From: a virus | IMG/VR virus record: IMGVR_UViG_3300043446_004379 | Location: 1 to 54,825 of that record | Reading direction: 5' to 3' (one strand) | Length of the DNA stretch: 54,825 nucleotides | Shown: in pieces, positions 1 through 9,299 of the stretch | Layout: every line of letters starts with the position of its first letter | How positions within the stretch are numbered: the first letter of the stretch is position 1 | The notes under the pieces: model-generated | Database searches by the model: none | What the model was told of the DNA's origin: nothing | The model's input: the letters and a program-made list of their open reading frames with translations, nothing else | Position numbers and translations under genes: made by a program

Positions 1-1
1 A

Positions 2-142
2 AAGCATGATTTAGGCTTATCAATTGTTGAATTAAACAAAGAGCAGAGTAAATTTTTTAAAGATTATATAAGTCAAAAATGGTACAATCGTGGTATTATG
101 ATAAAAGAAATTGATATAATACGTGAGCAAGAAGGTTGGTAA
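2..142 (+). CDS. C-terminal fragment of an unidentified protein
   Basis: An open frame enters from the left edge and ends at TAA 140-142, giving 46 residues ending in EQEGW. The visible part is charged, with no motif I recognise. It lies 9 bases before the sulfotransferase-like gene on the same strand and is probably in the same operon. The start is outside the window, so no function is proposed. Confidence 0.55.
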   Translation, partial: KHDLGLSIVELNKEQSKFFKDYISQKWYNRGIMIKEIDIIREQEGW

Positions 143-151
143 TTATTACAC

Positions 152-835
152 ATGCTAAGTTCACGAATATGCGTTATTGGTTTGCCACGAAGCGGTAGCC
201 AATATGCAGTAGAGTTAATAAAATTAAATGGTTATTATCCATATTATGATTTAGTTGAACCGTTTGAGCCTGATAAACAAATTATTGATATTCAGCATAA
301 CAAGGTTATTCTTACTCAAAAAAGAAAGTGTGATGAACAACTTAGAATACCAAGAGCCTTACATAAACTTTCTATAGCAGATATAAATCAACCACTAATA
401 ACAAGAGTGTTTCCTGTAAAAGAGCAAAAAACACATTTTATAACTATAATAAAAACCTTAACTGATCTTAATTTTGATTTTGTTGTACTTAAAAGAAATA
501 ATATTGAGCATCATTTGCTTAGTTTTGCAGTTGCCTTAGCCACAGATATATGGACTAAATTTTCAAATACAAAAAATAAACCCATTATTGTAACTCATTT
601 TGCCCAAATTAAGTGGTTATACAATGAAATAACATCCTATAATAAACTCATTGAAGATTTAAATTTAAACTATGATATGTTGCATTATGAAACAATAGTA
701 GATGATTTGTCACGTGTGATGGGTTTTCTCATAAATACCAACGTCAAAATTTACAAACAAGCAGAAAGTAATCCATATGATCGTATTGCCAATGCTGACG
801 AAGTACGTGATTATATCCAAAAACTATTACAATGA
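152..835 (+). CDS. Sulfotransferase-like P-loop protein
   Basis: A 227-residue protein. Residues 10-18 (GLPRSGSQY) resemble the 5'-phosphosulfate (PAPS) binding loop of sulfotransferases, which lies near the N-terminus in that family. The rest fits an alpha/beta protein but I see no clear 3'-phosphate motif, so the family call rests mainly on the loop and overall size. If correct, it would move sulfate from PAPS to a sugar, peptide or small-molecule hydroxyl. Its stop overlaps the next start as ATGA (832-835), so it is translationally coupled to the radical SAM genes and probably works in the same pathway. It could instead be another P-loop transferase or kinase. Confidence 0.5.
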   Translation: MLSSRICVIGLPRSGSQYAVELIKLNGYYPYYDLVEPFEPDKQIIDIQHNKVILTQKRKCDEQLRIPRALHKLSIADINQPLITRVFPVKEQKTHFITIIKTLTDLNFDFVVLKRNNIEHHLLSFAVALATDIWTKFSNTKNKPIIVTHFAQIKWLYNEITSYNKLIEDLNLNYDMLHYETIVDDLSRVMGFLINTNVKIYKQAESNPYDRIANADEVRDYIQKLLQ

Positions 836-1791
836 CCAAAAAATATTTTAAGTTAGTCCATAATAATCCTGAACATGCTAATTGGTTTGTAGTCAATTGG
901 TGTATAGGAAATACTTGTAACTATAGTTGTAGTTACTGTCCTGAAGATTTACACAATGGAACTAATGCATGGCCTGACCCTAATGAAGTAAAAAGTTTTA
1001 TTGCACGTGTAGCAGACCAAGTTTTCCCTAAAAAACTGTATTTTGAATTTACAGGTGGTGAAGTTACACTATGGAAACATTTTGTAGATGTATGTCAATT
1101 TTGTAAAGACTTAGATATAAAAATTGGATTAATTAGTAATGGTAGTAGAACCGTGCGTTGGTGGGAAGAAAATAAACATTACTTTGATCATGTGTGTTTA
1201 AGCTTTCACCCTGAAGAAGCAGACTTTGATCATTTTGTAGAAGTTATTAAAACAGTACATAAAGATTTAAGAACTCATGTTAATATCATGATGAGTCCTG
1301 AAAAGTTTGAACAATGCTATACATTAGCTAACAAAATTAAAGCATTGGGCAATTTAAGCATGGCTTTACAACCACTTATACATGATTTTGGTGATACACT
1401 GTATGACTATACTGATATACAACATAAGATATTTGATCGTCAATATGAACTCATCATAAAACATATTAAGCACACAAAGGAGTTTCCATACTATCGTGGA
1501 GCTATGAGAAAAGTGTATGAAGATGGCACAGAAGAATCATTTACAGCACAGCGTTTTATTAATGATAAAACTAATGATTGGAGTGGATGGGATTGTTACG
1601 CAGGAGTAGAGCAGATTATTGTAGACATGGATGGTAAAATCTATCGTGGTTGGTGTAAAGAAGGTGGTTGCGTAGGTGATATATACGATAAAAATTTACA
1701 AATACCTGAGGATGCTGTAATTTGTTCAAAGAAAATGTGCCATTGTAATTTTGACATTATGAGCACAAAAGAATTAATTGGTGGACAATAA
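832..1791 (+). CDS. Radical SAM protein with C-terminal Cys-rich (SPASM-like) domain
   Basis: A 319-residue radical SAM enzyme. The CxxxCxxC cluster that binds the SAM-cleaving [4Fe-4S] centre is C29, C33, C36, and the GGE motif is at 75-77. The C-terminal about 65 residues hold a second cysteine set (WDCYAGVE, RGWCKEGGC, CSKKMCHC) that probably binds an auxiliary iron-sulfur cluster, as in SPASM/twitch enzymes. The same module occurs in the radical SAM proteins at 8200-9255 and 30308-31267. Substrate is unknown; SPASM-type enzymes usually modify peptides or proteins. It starts at ATG 832 inside the previous stop codon and overlaps the next gene, so it is in one operon with its neighbours. 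Confidence 0.85.
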   Translation: MTKKYFKLVHNNPEHANWFVVNWCIGNTCNYSCSYCPEDLHNGTNAWPDPNEVKSFIARVADQVFPKKLYFEFTGGEVTLWKHFVDVCQFCKDLDIKIGLISNGSRTVRWWEENKHYFDHVCLSFHPEEADFDHFVEVIKTVHKDLRTHVNIMMSPEKFEQCYTLANKIKALGNLSMALQPLIHDFGDTLYDYTDIQHKIFDRQYELIIKHIKHTKEFPYYRGAMRKVYEDGTEESFTAQRFINDKTNDWSGWDCYAGVEQIIVDMDGKIYRGWCKEGGCVGDIYDKNLQIPEDAVICSKKMCHCNFDIMSTKELIGGQ

Positions 1792-2938
1792 CAAAAAATT
1801 TTGTCCCTTACCGTGGATTAATTTATCAATAGACGTAAACGGTAGTCTGCGACCATGTTGTAGATATTTGCAACCCAATGCTCAAGTAGACTATAAATTA
1901 CCATACATTTATAACCAAGGTAATTTAGATAAACATTATAACAGTAGTGCTTGGAAAAGATTACGACGAGCATTTATTAATGGTGAACAACCACCTGAAT
2001 GTACAATGTGTTGGAATGATGAACAAGGTGGCGTAAAAAGTTATCGTGAAACCTTTGTTGAAAGTAAAAATATTGACATTAGTCATGTAGATTTTACGTC
2101 AGATACAGTATCAGCACCAATAACTTTAGACTTTAAACTTAATAACGTATGTAACTTAAAGTGTAGAATATGTGGTGCACAAGCGTCTTCAACTTATGCA
2201 AAAGAATATCAGATATTATGGAACATAGAATTACCTGATTTGAACTATTGGACACATGATAAAATTGTCAATACTCCAAATGAAGATGTGATTGCTAAGT
2301 GGGCACACAATATACAACACATTGAAATGACAGGTGGTGAACCGATGACTTCACCTGAAAACACTAAAATACTTAATATTCTTAGTGATGTAACCAATTT
2401 GTCTGATAAAACTATGTTGATTAATACTAATGTGACACATTGGAACCAACAATTAATTACTTACTTGACTAAATTTAAAAAAGCTACTATATGTTTAAGT
2501 ATAGATGATTTGTATGAACGACAAGAGTATCATCGTTACCCAAGTGAGTGGAGCGTAATAGAAAAAAATGTAGATAAATTCATTGAATTAAAAAATAGTT
2601 ACAGTAATATAGAAGTTATATTGTTTTGTACTGTAAGCAATTTTAATGTCTATTACTTACCTGAGTATGCAGCGTGGGCAGAGAGTAAAAATTTGTTTGT
2701 ACATTATAACATTTTGCATACAAGTGAAAAATATAGTATCAGAAATTTACCATTGCTTGTTAAAAGTAGGTTGCAAAATAGGTTAGAATCATTTCCAAAA
2801 ATACTTAATTTTATGATGTTACCCCAACAACATGGGCAGTGGGAAAAGTTTATTGAAGAAGTTGATGTGTTGGATAATTATCGTAATCAAAATTTTTCTG
2901 AAACTTTTCCAAAATGGAGTGAGGTACTAGGGTTATAA
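1781..2938 (+). CDS. Radical SAM protein with N-terminal twitch-like domain (1)
   Basis: About 385 residues. An N-terminal domain carries the pattern C9...CC27-28...CxxC75-78 (numbered from a TTG three bases upstream), followed by the radical SAM core with CxxxCxxC at C125, C129, C132 and GGEP at 186-189. This order, auxiliary-cluster domain before the core, matches the 'N-terminal twitch' radical SAM family. No ATG is available near the beginning; GTG 1781 (or TTG 1778) is used, overlapping the previous gene, and translation is probably coupled. Substrate unknown. The surrounding paralogues suggest several steps on one substrate class or several related substrates. Confidence 0.82.
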   Translation: MDNNKKFCPLPWINLSIDVNGSLRPCCRYLQPNAQVDYKLPYIYNQGNLDKHYNSSAWKRLRRAFINGEQPPECTMCWNDEQGGVKSYRETFVESKNIDISHVDFTSDTVSAPITLDFKLNNVCNLKCRICGAQASSTYAKEYQILWNIELPDLNYWTHDKIVNTPNEDVIAKWAHNIQHIEMTGGEPMTSPENTKILNILSDVTNLSDKTMLINTNVTHWNQQLITYLTKFKKATICLSIDDLYERQEYHRYPSEWSVIEKNVDKFIELKNSYSNIEVILFCTVSNFNVYYLPEYAAWAESKNLFVHYNILHTSEKYSIRNLPLLVKSRLQNRLESFPKILNFMMLPQQHGQWEKFIEEVDVLDNYRNQNFSETFPKWSEVLGL

Positions 2939-2945
2939 CTAAATA
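2939..2945 (+). promoter_or_regulatory. Late promoter box CTAAATA
   Basis: CTAAATA resembles the T4 late promoter box TATAAATA. It ends six bases before ATG 2952, so transcription would begin at or next to the start codon. Confidence 0.5.
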
Positions 2946-2951
2946 AAATTT

Positions 2952-4367
2952 ATGAATAAAGTCATAGAAATAAAAACTGCAGGAGATATAAAAAACACTG
3001 TATGTCAATTTGCTTGGGATTACAGTGTATTAAACATATCACGTAATGAGCTACGTAATTGTTGTCGTTCACGCAGTCACAAAATTTTACCTGAAGATTG
3101 GCGTTTAGAACGGGGATTGTTTACTCATTTTCCACCTATTGTTAATGTACGCAAAGACATGCTACGTGGTATACGTAATGAAGCGTGTAATGTATGTTGG
3201 GATATAGAAGATAGTGGAGCAAAAAGTGCAAGAACAAGTTGGGATAGATTTGTAAATTTTATTCAATCTAAAAAACTATGGCCTAATTTATCACGTGATG
3301 AATTAAAAGTCAAGTTACAAGATTTAAACGATGATGAAATAGAAATGTTAAGTCGTTTGCCTCATACAAATATGATTGAAATAAGTTTAGGCAATATATG
3401 CGATTTAAAATGTTTGTATTGTCATCATCATTATAGTTCACAATGGGCAGCAGAACGTCTTAAATATGGTGAAATTAAACCTGAAGAAATGGAAATAGAA
3501 CTTCCTAAAATTAAAGATACAGTGTATGAAACATATTGGTGGGATTGGTTTGAAAACGAAAGTGGTTACAATACATATTGCATTAACTTTATTGGTGGTG
3601 AACCATTAATTATAGAAAAATTTTACACTTATGCTGACAGAATATGTAAGTTTTATGATGACCACAAAACCGAACAGAAGAATATTGATTTTAGTATTGT
3701 AACAAACTTTAATACACCAAAGAAGTTTTATGATCGTTTTTTAGATACTACACTGCGCATTGTGTCAGTGGAACAATTTACTCTAGATTTTAATGTAAGT
3801 TGCGAAAGCATTGGTCAACGTGCTGAATATATTCGTACAGGAACAGATTGGAATGTAATGACAGAAAATATTGAGCATTACATTGAGTTTATTAATTTAA
3901 TTGACCCTGAACAACAGCGTATTATTTTCAACTTACAAATTGCTCTAAATGCTTTGTGTATATCAGATTTGCCTAATTTTATACGTTGGATTATAGATTT
4001 ACAAGAGCGAACCAATCGTAAAATACATTTGCGTCAAAACCAAATTAGTCATCCTCATTGGTTAAGTCCTTATATTTTACCCACAGAATATTCAAAATAT
4101 GTCAGTGAAGCCATTGATATTATGGCTGACTATTTAAAACAACCTAAGATGATGGTTGCAAACTATAATTTGTTTGGAAGATGGGATCATTACATGAGTT
4201 TTTTACAAACAGTTAAACGTGGTTTAGAAAATCCTGAAAAAAATAATAAAGCAAAACGTGAATTTGCTGAAAATGTCATTAAAATGCAACAACGTAGAAA
4301 CATACATTTTGAACCAACGTTTCCTGAGATGGTTCCTTTTTTAATTGATTGTAAAAGATTATTATGA
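2952..4367 (+). CDS. Radical SAM protein with N-terminal twitch-like domain (2)
   Basis: 471 residues, the longest of the group. N-terminal auxiliary cysteines are C18, CC37-38 and CxxC79-82. The radical SAM cluster is C150, C154, C157 (CDLKCLYC) and the GGEP motif is 215-218. An insertion of about 60 residues separates the two domains compared with its neighbours. It most resembles the minus-strand gene at 6848-8203: both share a CxxAWDY N-terminal block, a CCR pair and the HYSxQW segment after the cluster. It overlaps the next gene by four bases (ATGA). Substrate unknown. Confidence 0.82.
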   Translation: MNKVIEIKTAGDIKNTVCQFAWDYSVLNISRNELRNCCRSRSHKILPEDWRLERGLFTHFPPIVNVRKDMLRGIRNEACNVCWDIEDSGAKSARTSWDRFVNFIQSKKLWPNLSRDELKVKLQDLNDDEIEMLSRLPHTNMIEISLGNICDLKCLYCHHHYSSQWAAERLKYGEIKPEEMEIELPKIKDTVYETYWWDWFENESGYNTYCINFIGGEPLIIEKFYTYADRICKFYDDHKTEQKNIDFSIVTNFNTPKKFYDRFLDTTLRIVSVEQFTLDFNVSCESIGQRAEYIRTGTDWNVMTENIEHYIEFINLIDPEQQRIIFNLQIALNALCISDLPNFIRWIIDLQERTNRKIHLRQNQISHPHWLSPYILPTEYSKYVSEAIDIMADYLKQPKMMVANYNLFGRWDHYMSFLQTVKRGLENPEKNNKAKREFAENVIKMQQRRNIHFEPTFPEMVPFLIDCKRLL

Positions 4368-5710
4368 ATTGGGAAAAATATCAAGTAGCAATAGCTAACA
4401 ATAACTTGTTTCAAGCTATTGATGAGGATTATGATTGGGGAATAAGCAACACAGAGGATTGGGAATCTAAAATACCAAGTAATTTCTGTTCCGCACCATT
4501 TATAAATATGGAAATTACAGCATCAGGATCAATAAGACCTTGTTGTAAGTATGATGGTTTTAAAAGTAATGATTCAGATGATACTTTAAAAACTATTTCA
4601 TTAGAAAATTTATATAATAGTAAGGAATTGAACACATTGCGTGATCAATTTATGCGCAACGAAAAACCAAAAAAATGCGAGATATGTTGGGTTGAAGAGG
4701 ATAAGTCAATAAAAAGTTTAAGGCAAATATCTAACTATAATTGGATACATAAGCCTTCTTGGGGCAAACCACCTGAGCCAAAAAAAGTAAATTTTAACCA
4801 AGCATTTAAAGGACAACCTACTAACATAGATTTAAAATTAAGCAATCTATGTAATCTTAGATGCAGGGTGTGTGGTCCGTGGTCAAGTAGTCAATGGATT
4901 AAAGACTATAACGAATTGGTATGGGCAGATAAAAGGACTATTAAAGTATGGAGTGAGAATGCAAAAGAAAAACTGTTAGTCAATGAGGAAAATACAAAAA
5001 TTTTATTGAATTGGGCTGATGGACTTTTGCGCTTTGAATTTTTTGGTGGCGAACCTATGATGCAACAAGAGCATGATAGAATTTTAGACTTGATGATTGA
5101 AAAAGGTGCTTCTAAAAAACAAGACTTATTATATAATACTAATGGTACTATTTTTAATCAAGATATTATTGACAAGTGGGTAAACTTTGATTTTATTGTC
5201 GTTAATTTTAGTATTGATGATGTTGGAAAAAGATTTGAATATCAAAGAAAAAATGCTGTTTATGCAGAAGTACTCTCCAACTTACAAAACTATAAACTAA
5301 TATCATCTTATTATCAGTTTAAACATAAGTTTTATATTTACATCACAGTAAGTATATATAATGTATTTTACTTGGACAATATTTTTGATGAGTTATCTGA
5401 ATTAGAGTTTCCATTTATATTAAATATCTTACATCACCCTCAAAACTTGTCTATTATTAATATGCCTAATCATGTTAAAAAAGTTATAACACAGAAATTA
5501 AGCAACTATAAATATGTTAATTATCATGCACAAACCGTAAAAATTCATGACATATTAGAGTTTATGAATTCTAAAGAGTATGACAAAAAAGAATGGATAA
5601 AATTTTGTAATTATAATACCCAAATTGACGTTTTGCGACAAGAAAAATTTAGCGATGTTTTTTCAGAATTTTATGAAGAAATAAAAGAGGACATTCCAAG
5701 AATATTATGA
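4364..5710 (+). CDS. Radical SAM protein with N-terminal twitch-like domain (3)
   Basis: 448 residues. Auxiliary cysteines C42, CC60-61, CxxC105-108 precede the radical SAM cluster C163, C167, C170 (CNLRCRVC) and GGEP at 228-231. About 40 residues precede the first cysteine, more than in the paralogues. It is coupled to both neighbours by ATGA overlaps at 4364-4367 and 5707-5710. Like the others it would cleave SAM to a 5'-deoxyadenosyl radical; what it acts on cannot be told from sequence. Confidence 0.82.
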   Translation: MNWEKYQVAIANNNLFQAIDEDYDWGISNTEDWESKIPSNFCSAPFINMEITASGSIRPCCKYDGFKSNDSDDTLKTISLENLYNSKELNTLRDQFMRNEKPKKCEICWVEEDKSIKSLRQISNYNWIHKPSWGKPPEPKKVNFNQAFKGQPTNIDLKLSNLCNLRCRVCGPWSSSQWIKDYNELVWADKRTIKVWSENAKEKLLVNEENTKILLNWADGLLRFEFFGGEPMMQQEHDRILDLMIEKGASKKQDLLYNTNGTIFNQDIIDKWVNFDFIVVNFSIDDVGKRFEYQRKNAVYAEVLSNLQNYKLISSYYQFKHKFYIYITVSIYNVFYLDNIFDELSELEFPFILNILHHPQNLSIINMPNHVKKVITQKLSNYKYVNYHAQTVKIHDILEFMNSKEYDKKEWIKFCNYNTQIDVLRQEKFSDVFSEFYEEIKEDIPRIL

Positions 5711-6864
5711 AAGTATTATGTAGCGCACCATTTAATAGTTTAACTATTAATCCTGATAAAAGTGTAAACCCATGTTGTGGATGGGATTATAAAGATTCTT
5801 GTGGAAACTTAAACAAAAGTACGATACAAGAAATAAGAACAAGTGATTTTATGAAAAGTGTTAAACAGCACATGCTTGATGGTGTATGGCATCCTAGTTG
5901 TCGTTTTTGCAAACAGCGTGAAGAACAAACTAATACAAGTGTTAGGCTGAATGTTTATAGTAAAGTTCCTTATGACCCATCTGAAAAAATTTTATACTTA
6001 GAATATAGTAGTACGAATACCTGTAACTTAGCTTGTGCTATGTGTAATGAAGATTGGAGTAGTGCATGGGTTGAATTAGCTAACAAACATGGATGGAATA
6101 ATGACGGTGTTCATAAAATTGAACCAATTAACCGAGATATTGCAAGAAAATTATTAGATAATATTGACCTATCAAATTTACAAACATTGTGGTTAAAAGG
6201 TGGAGAACCATTTCTTAATAAAGAAAATGTTTTAGTATTACAAAAGCTTAAAGAAATTGACCAACTTAAGCATGTTAATATTATGGTTACTACTAATTGT
6301 ACTGTCATTAATGAACCTATATTAGAATATATTGAACAAGCAAAAAGTGTAATTTTTGTTTGTAGTATTGATGCAATTGGTGAATTAAACACTTGGATAA
6401 GATTAGCACCCAATACCAAATACACTAGTGATATTGAGAATATTCAAAAGACTTTAAACAGATGGAGTAAACTCTCAAACATTGATCATTTTTCACTAAG
6501 CTGTGCAATATGTTCATATAACATTTTTAATTTACATGAACTTAAAAATTGGTGGGAAAATAACCCAATTCATAAAAAACGACCATCTATAAAATTTAAT
6601 CACTTTGTTATACGTCCTGAAATGCAATCTGCACGAATACTTACACAACCTACTGTAGATGCACTTATTGAATATTATCGGATGCTTAACACAAATGATT
6701 GTTATACAGGTGTCATTGATTATCTTAGCCAAGGTGCATGTACTGACCATATGCATAACTTATGGATAGAGCGAACTGCACAGTTAAACAAATTGAGAAC
6801 TAAGAATATAGAGGATATTGTACCACAACTTAAAAGTGAGTTAGTGCCTATTGCACCCAAGTAA
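5707..6864 (+). CDS. Radical SAM protein with N-terminal twitch-like domain (4)
   Basis: 385 residues. Auxiliary cysteines C5, CC23-24, CxxC65-68; radical SAM cluster C106, C110, C113 (CNLACAMC); GGEP at 165-168. It is the most compact member, starting almost directly at the first auxiliary cysteine (MKVLCSAPF). It is last in the plus-strand operon, and its 3' end overlaps the 3' end of the convergent minus-strand radical SAM gene by 17 bases, so there is no room for a terminator between the two operons. Confidence 0.82.
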   Translation: MKVLCSAPFNSLTINPDKSVNPCCGWDYKDSCGNLNKSTIQEIRTSDFMKSVKQHMLDGVWHPSCRFCKQREEQTNTSVRLNVYSKVPYDPSEKILYLEYSSTNTCNLACAMCNEDWSSAWVELANKHGWNNDGVHKIEPINRDIARKLLDNIDLSNLQTLWLKGGEPFLNKENVLVLQKLKEIDQLKHVNIMVTTNCTVINEPILEYIEQAKSVIFVCSIDAIGELNTWIRLAPNTKYTSDIENIQKTLNRWSKLSNIDHFSLSCAICSYNIFNLHELKNWWENNPIHKKRPSIKFNHFVIRPEMQSARILTQPTVDALIEYYRMLNTNDCYTGVIDYLSQGACTDHMHNLWIERTAQLNKLRTKNIEDIVPQLKSELVPIAPK

Positions 6865-8203
6865 CAAACTCAGGAAAAGTCTTTAAAAATTCTGTATTTC
6901 TACGCTTGTCCAATTCTTCAAAAAATATACCAACTTCCTCTCCTGTATGCCACATATTACTCATAGGTGGGTTGTTTAATATAGCATCACGTGTTTGTTC
7001 TAAAAAATCTCTAAATACAACCCAATTATGATAAGGTTTGCAATCTTTATACTTTTCATCTGCTAATAACGAATTAAACGTAGCTATAGGTTTTTCAAAA
7101 TAACTTGCAAACTCTTTAGGAGCACACATTGGACTTTGTTGTGTAGGCCAAGTAACAATGTTTCTATGAATATGTATGGGATAGTATGCTTCTATACAAT
7201 GTTTGAAATAATCCGTGTACTTGTATAATGATGGTAAACCAATTAGGTTAATACACGGCATAAAATCTATAGTGACTAAAGCTTGCAATGATAATAGTTT
7301 TTCAAGATTATTCTTAAATCTATTCCATTTTACTCCATATCTTATGTATTCAAGTTCTTCACCAATATTTTCTCCACTTACTTGTATGATGACATTAAAA
7401 TGTTCATTGAGTTTTGGTAAGTATTCTAAAAATTTTTGAAAATACGCTTCAGGAGTATTCATATTAGTAGTAATGCATAACTCAATTTTACTAATACCAT
7501 CACCATTTAATAAATTTTCTACAGGTTGTAATCTTGGGGATGCATTATGTATTTCTATAAGCTTGTCAAAGCATTCGTAAATTAAATCAGTAATGAGTGG
7601 TTCGCCGCCAATAAAACCAAACCTAATTAATTGTTTCATACCAACATCTCTGTACCATTGCCAAAACAATGCTTCTACTTTAGGATCACGTGCGCCAATT
7701 TGACTGCTTTCACGTGTCATGGGTATATTAAATTTTTTCTTTTCTGCGTACCATTGTGTGCTATAATGTTCACTACAATAAGTACACTTTGCATCACACG
7801 TATTATTCAACACAATTTCAATGATGTTTGCATAAGAGCTTAATTCATAACTTGGGTTGTCAATTAAATCACTTTTGGTAATTGGTAATTCACCTGTATT
7901 ACGATGCATATACTCTTCAAATTTAATGTCATTACGTGCGCTTTTGAATCCTTTATTTTCCAAACTCCAACAAGTGTTACAATCTTTATGTTGATGATTT
8001 TGTAGTAAGCTACGTCTACGTTCAATATGTTCAGGTAAATTTGAAAATAATTCACTACCATAACCTCGTGCCATTTCAGGTGTAATTTTAGTTCGTTCAG
8101 TTCTACAACAATAGGTAAAACTTGGTTCACTTATGTAAAATAGTAAGTAATCCCAAGCATAATTACATAATGTATTAGGACGGTCAGGATAAATTGGTAT
8201 CAT
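6848..8203 (-). CDS. Radical SAM protein with N-terminal twitch-like domain (5)
   Basis: 451 residues on the minus strand. Auxiliary cysteines C13, CC32-33, CxxC75-78; radical SAM cluster C136, C140, C143 (CDAKCTYC); GGEP at 199-202. It is closest in layout to the plus-strand protein at 2952-4367. Its ATG overlaps the stop of the upstream minus-strand gene (8200-8203), so the two are a coupled pair. The convergent arrangement with an otherwise similar plus-strand set suggests part of the cluster was duplicated and inverted. Confidence 0.82.
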   Translation of the reverse strand: MIPIYPDRPNTLCNYAWDYLLFYISEPSFTYCCRTERTKITPEMARGYGSELFSNLPEHIERRRSLLQNHQHKDCNTCWSLENKGFKSARNDIKFEEYMHRNTGELPITKSDLIDNPSYELSSYANIIEIVLNNTCDAKCTYCSEHYSTQWYAEKKKFNIPMTRESSQIGARDPKVEALFWQWYRDVGMKQLIRFGFIGGEPLITDLIYECFDKLIEIHNASPRLQPVENLLNGDGISKIELCITTNMNTPEAYFQKFLEYLPKLNEHFNVIIQVSGENIGEELEYIRYGVKWNRFKNNLEKLLSLQALVTIDFMPCINLIGLPSLYKYTDYFKHCIEAYYPIHIHRNIVTWPTQQSPMCAPKEFASYFEKPIATFNSLLADEKYKDCKPYHNWVVFRDFLEQTRDAILNNPPMSNMWHTGEEVGIFFEELDKRRNTEFLKTFPEFVTWVQ

Positions 8204-9255
8204 TTACGGTCACCGAACAATACATAATGTTCAGGAGCATATCCTTCCATAACTTCTGCACCACTATCATCTTCAGGTTTAGAAAACTTGTTTTGCATAC
8301 TACCACGAATAGGTACAAATGCCCATGTGCATAATTCAGTAAAGTGTGGTATACGTTTTAATTCTTCTTCTAGCGATAATGATTCTTCAACATATTGGGG
8401 TGGCATCATAAATTTTACTTCAAGATGACCAACATTAAAGTTATTAGCTTTATACTTTTCATCTGTTACAGCTTCTACAACTTTAACAAATCTTGCTCTA
8501 TCATAAAACTCAAAGTGTACGGATAAGTTTAAATCACCATAATGTATAACTTCACGATAATAATCAGGTTTACGTGAACCATTACTATGTAAGCTAATAT
8601 GATGACCAAATGCATTTAAGTACCGTAACCAATCTAAAAAGTCTTTGTTAGTAGTAGGTTCACCCCCACTTATAATAAAGTTTACGCTATCACCATGCAT
8701 AAACTTTTCTTCAAGTAAGTTAGTGGCTTTAATTAAATCTTCTAATGGTTTGTGTGGGTCAGTATTATTGTGTATCCAAGGCCAACAGTATGAACAATCA
8801 TAGTTACAACGTCTGCCAATTTCCCAATATATTTGTTTTTGGTTACTAGCATGTGTGCGCTCCATTGCTACAAAGTTTGTTAGGTCAGGATTGTGTCTGT
8901 CCATCAAAGTATCTAATTCTTGACTTTGACGCAATAGTATGATTTTCTTTTCATCTGTTGCTTTAGGTATGAACAAGTCTGCGCCACATGAACACACGTT
9001 TTTTGTGCAATCAATCCAAGTATTGGGTACTTCAAACGTATCCCATACACTGCCTAATTGTCCACCTACACGACAACTAGCAGTCCACACATTGCCATCC
9101 ATATCAATGAATAGGCTATCTACTCCTGCGCCACATTTCCAACCTTGTAAGTAATTAAGTTTTGCACCGACTAATTCATCAGTGCTCCAATCTCGCCAAT
9201 AACCTTGCTCATCATATGTTCTAATTGGTTTACCTGCAGTCTTGTGTAAGCTCAT
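8200..9255 (-). CDS. Radical SAM protein with permuted domain order (Cys-rich domain first)
   Basis: 351 residues. The auxiliary cysteine module comes first (C41, C61, C83, C88, C90, including CGAGVDSLFIDMDG and a CRVGG segment), then the radical SAM core with C150, C154, C157 (CNYDCSYC) and GGEP at 197-200. The same auxiliary module is C-terminal in the proteins at 832-1791 and 30308-31267, so the domain order is reversed here. It starts at ATG 9255, seven bases after a perfect late promoter box on the minus strand, and is the first gene of a two-gene minus-strand operon. Confidence 0.82.
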   Translation of the reverse strand: MSLHKTAGKPIRTYDEQGYWRDWSTDELVGAKLNYLQGWKCGAGVDSLFIDMDGNVWTASCRVGGQLGSVWDTFEVPNTWIDCTKNVCSCGADLFIPKATDEKKIILLRQSQELDTLMDRHNPDLTNFVAMERTHASNQKQIYWEIGRRCNYDCSYCWPWIHNNTDPHKPLEDLIKATNLLEEKFMHGDSVNFIISGGEPTTNKDFLDWLRYLNAFGHHISLHSNGSRKPDYYREVIHYGDLNLSVHFEFYDRARFVKVVEAVTDEKYKANNFNVGHLEVKFMMPPQYVEESLSLEEELKRIPHFTELCTWAFVPIRGSMQNKFSKPEDDSGAEVMEGYAPEHYVLFGDRK

Positions 9256-9262
9256 AATAAGA

Positions 9263-9270
9263 TATTTATA
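9263..9270 (-). promoter_or_regulatory. Late promoter box TATAAATA
   Basis: An exact TATAAATA on the minus strand, seven bases upstream of ATG 9255. It would drive the minus-strand radical SAM pair and lies in the 44-base divergent gap to the giant repeat protein. Confidence 0.65.
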
Positions 9271-9287
9271 GGGCAGTTTTTTGATTA

Positions 9288-9294
9288 TTAAATA
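9288..9294 (+). promoter_or_regulatory. Late promoter box TTAAATA
   Basis: TTAAATA ends five bases before ATG 9300 of the giant repeat protein. There is no Shine-Dalgarno sequence between box and ATG, consistent with a leaderless transcript. Confidence 0.5.
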
Positions 9295-9299
9295 ATATC

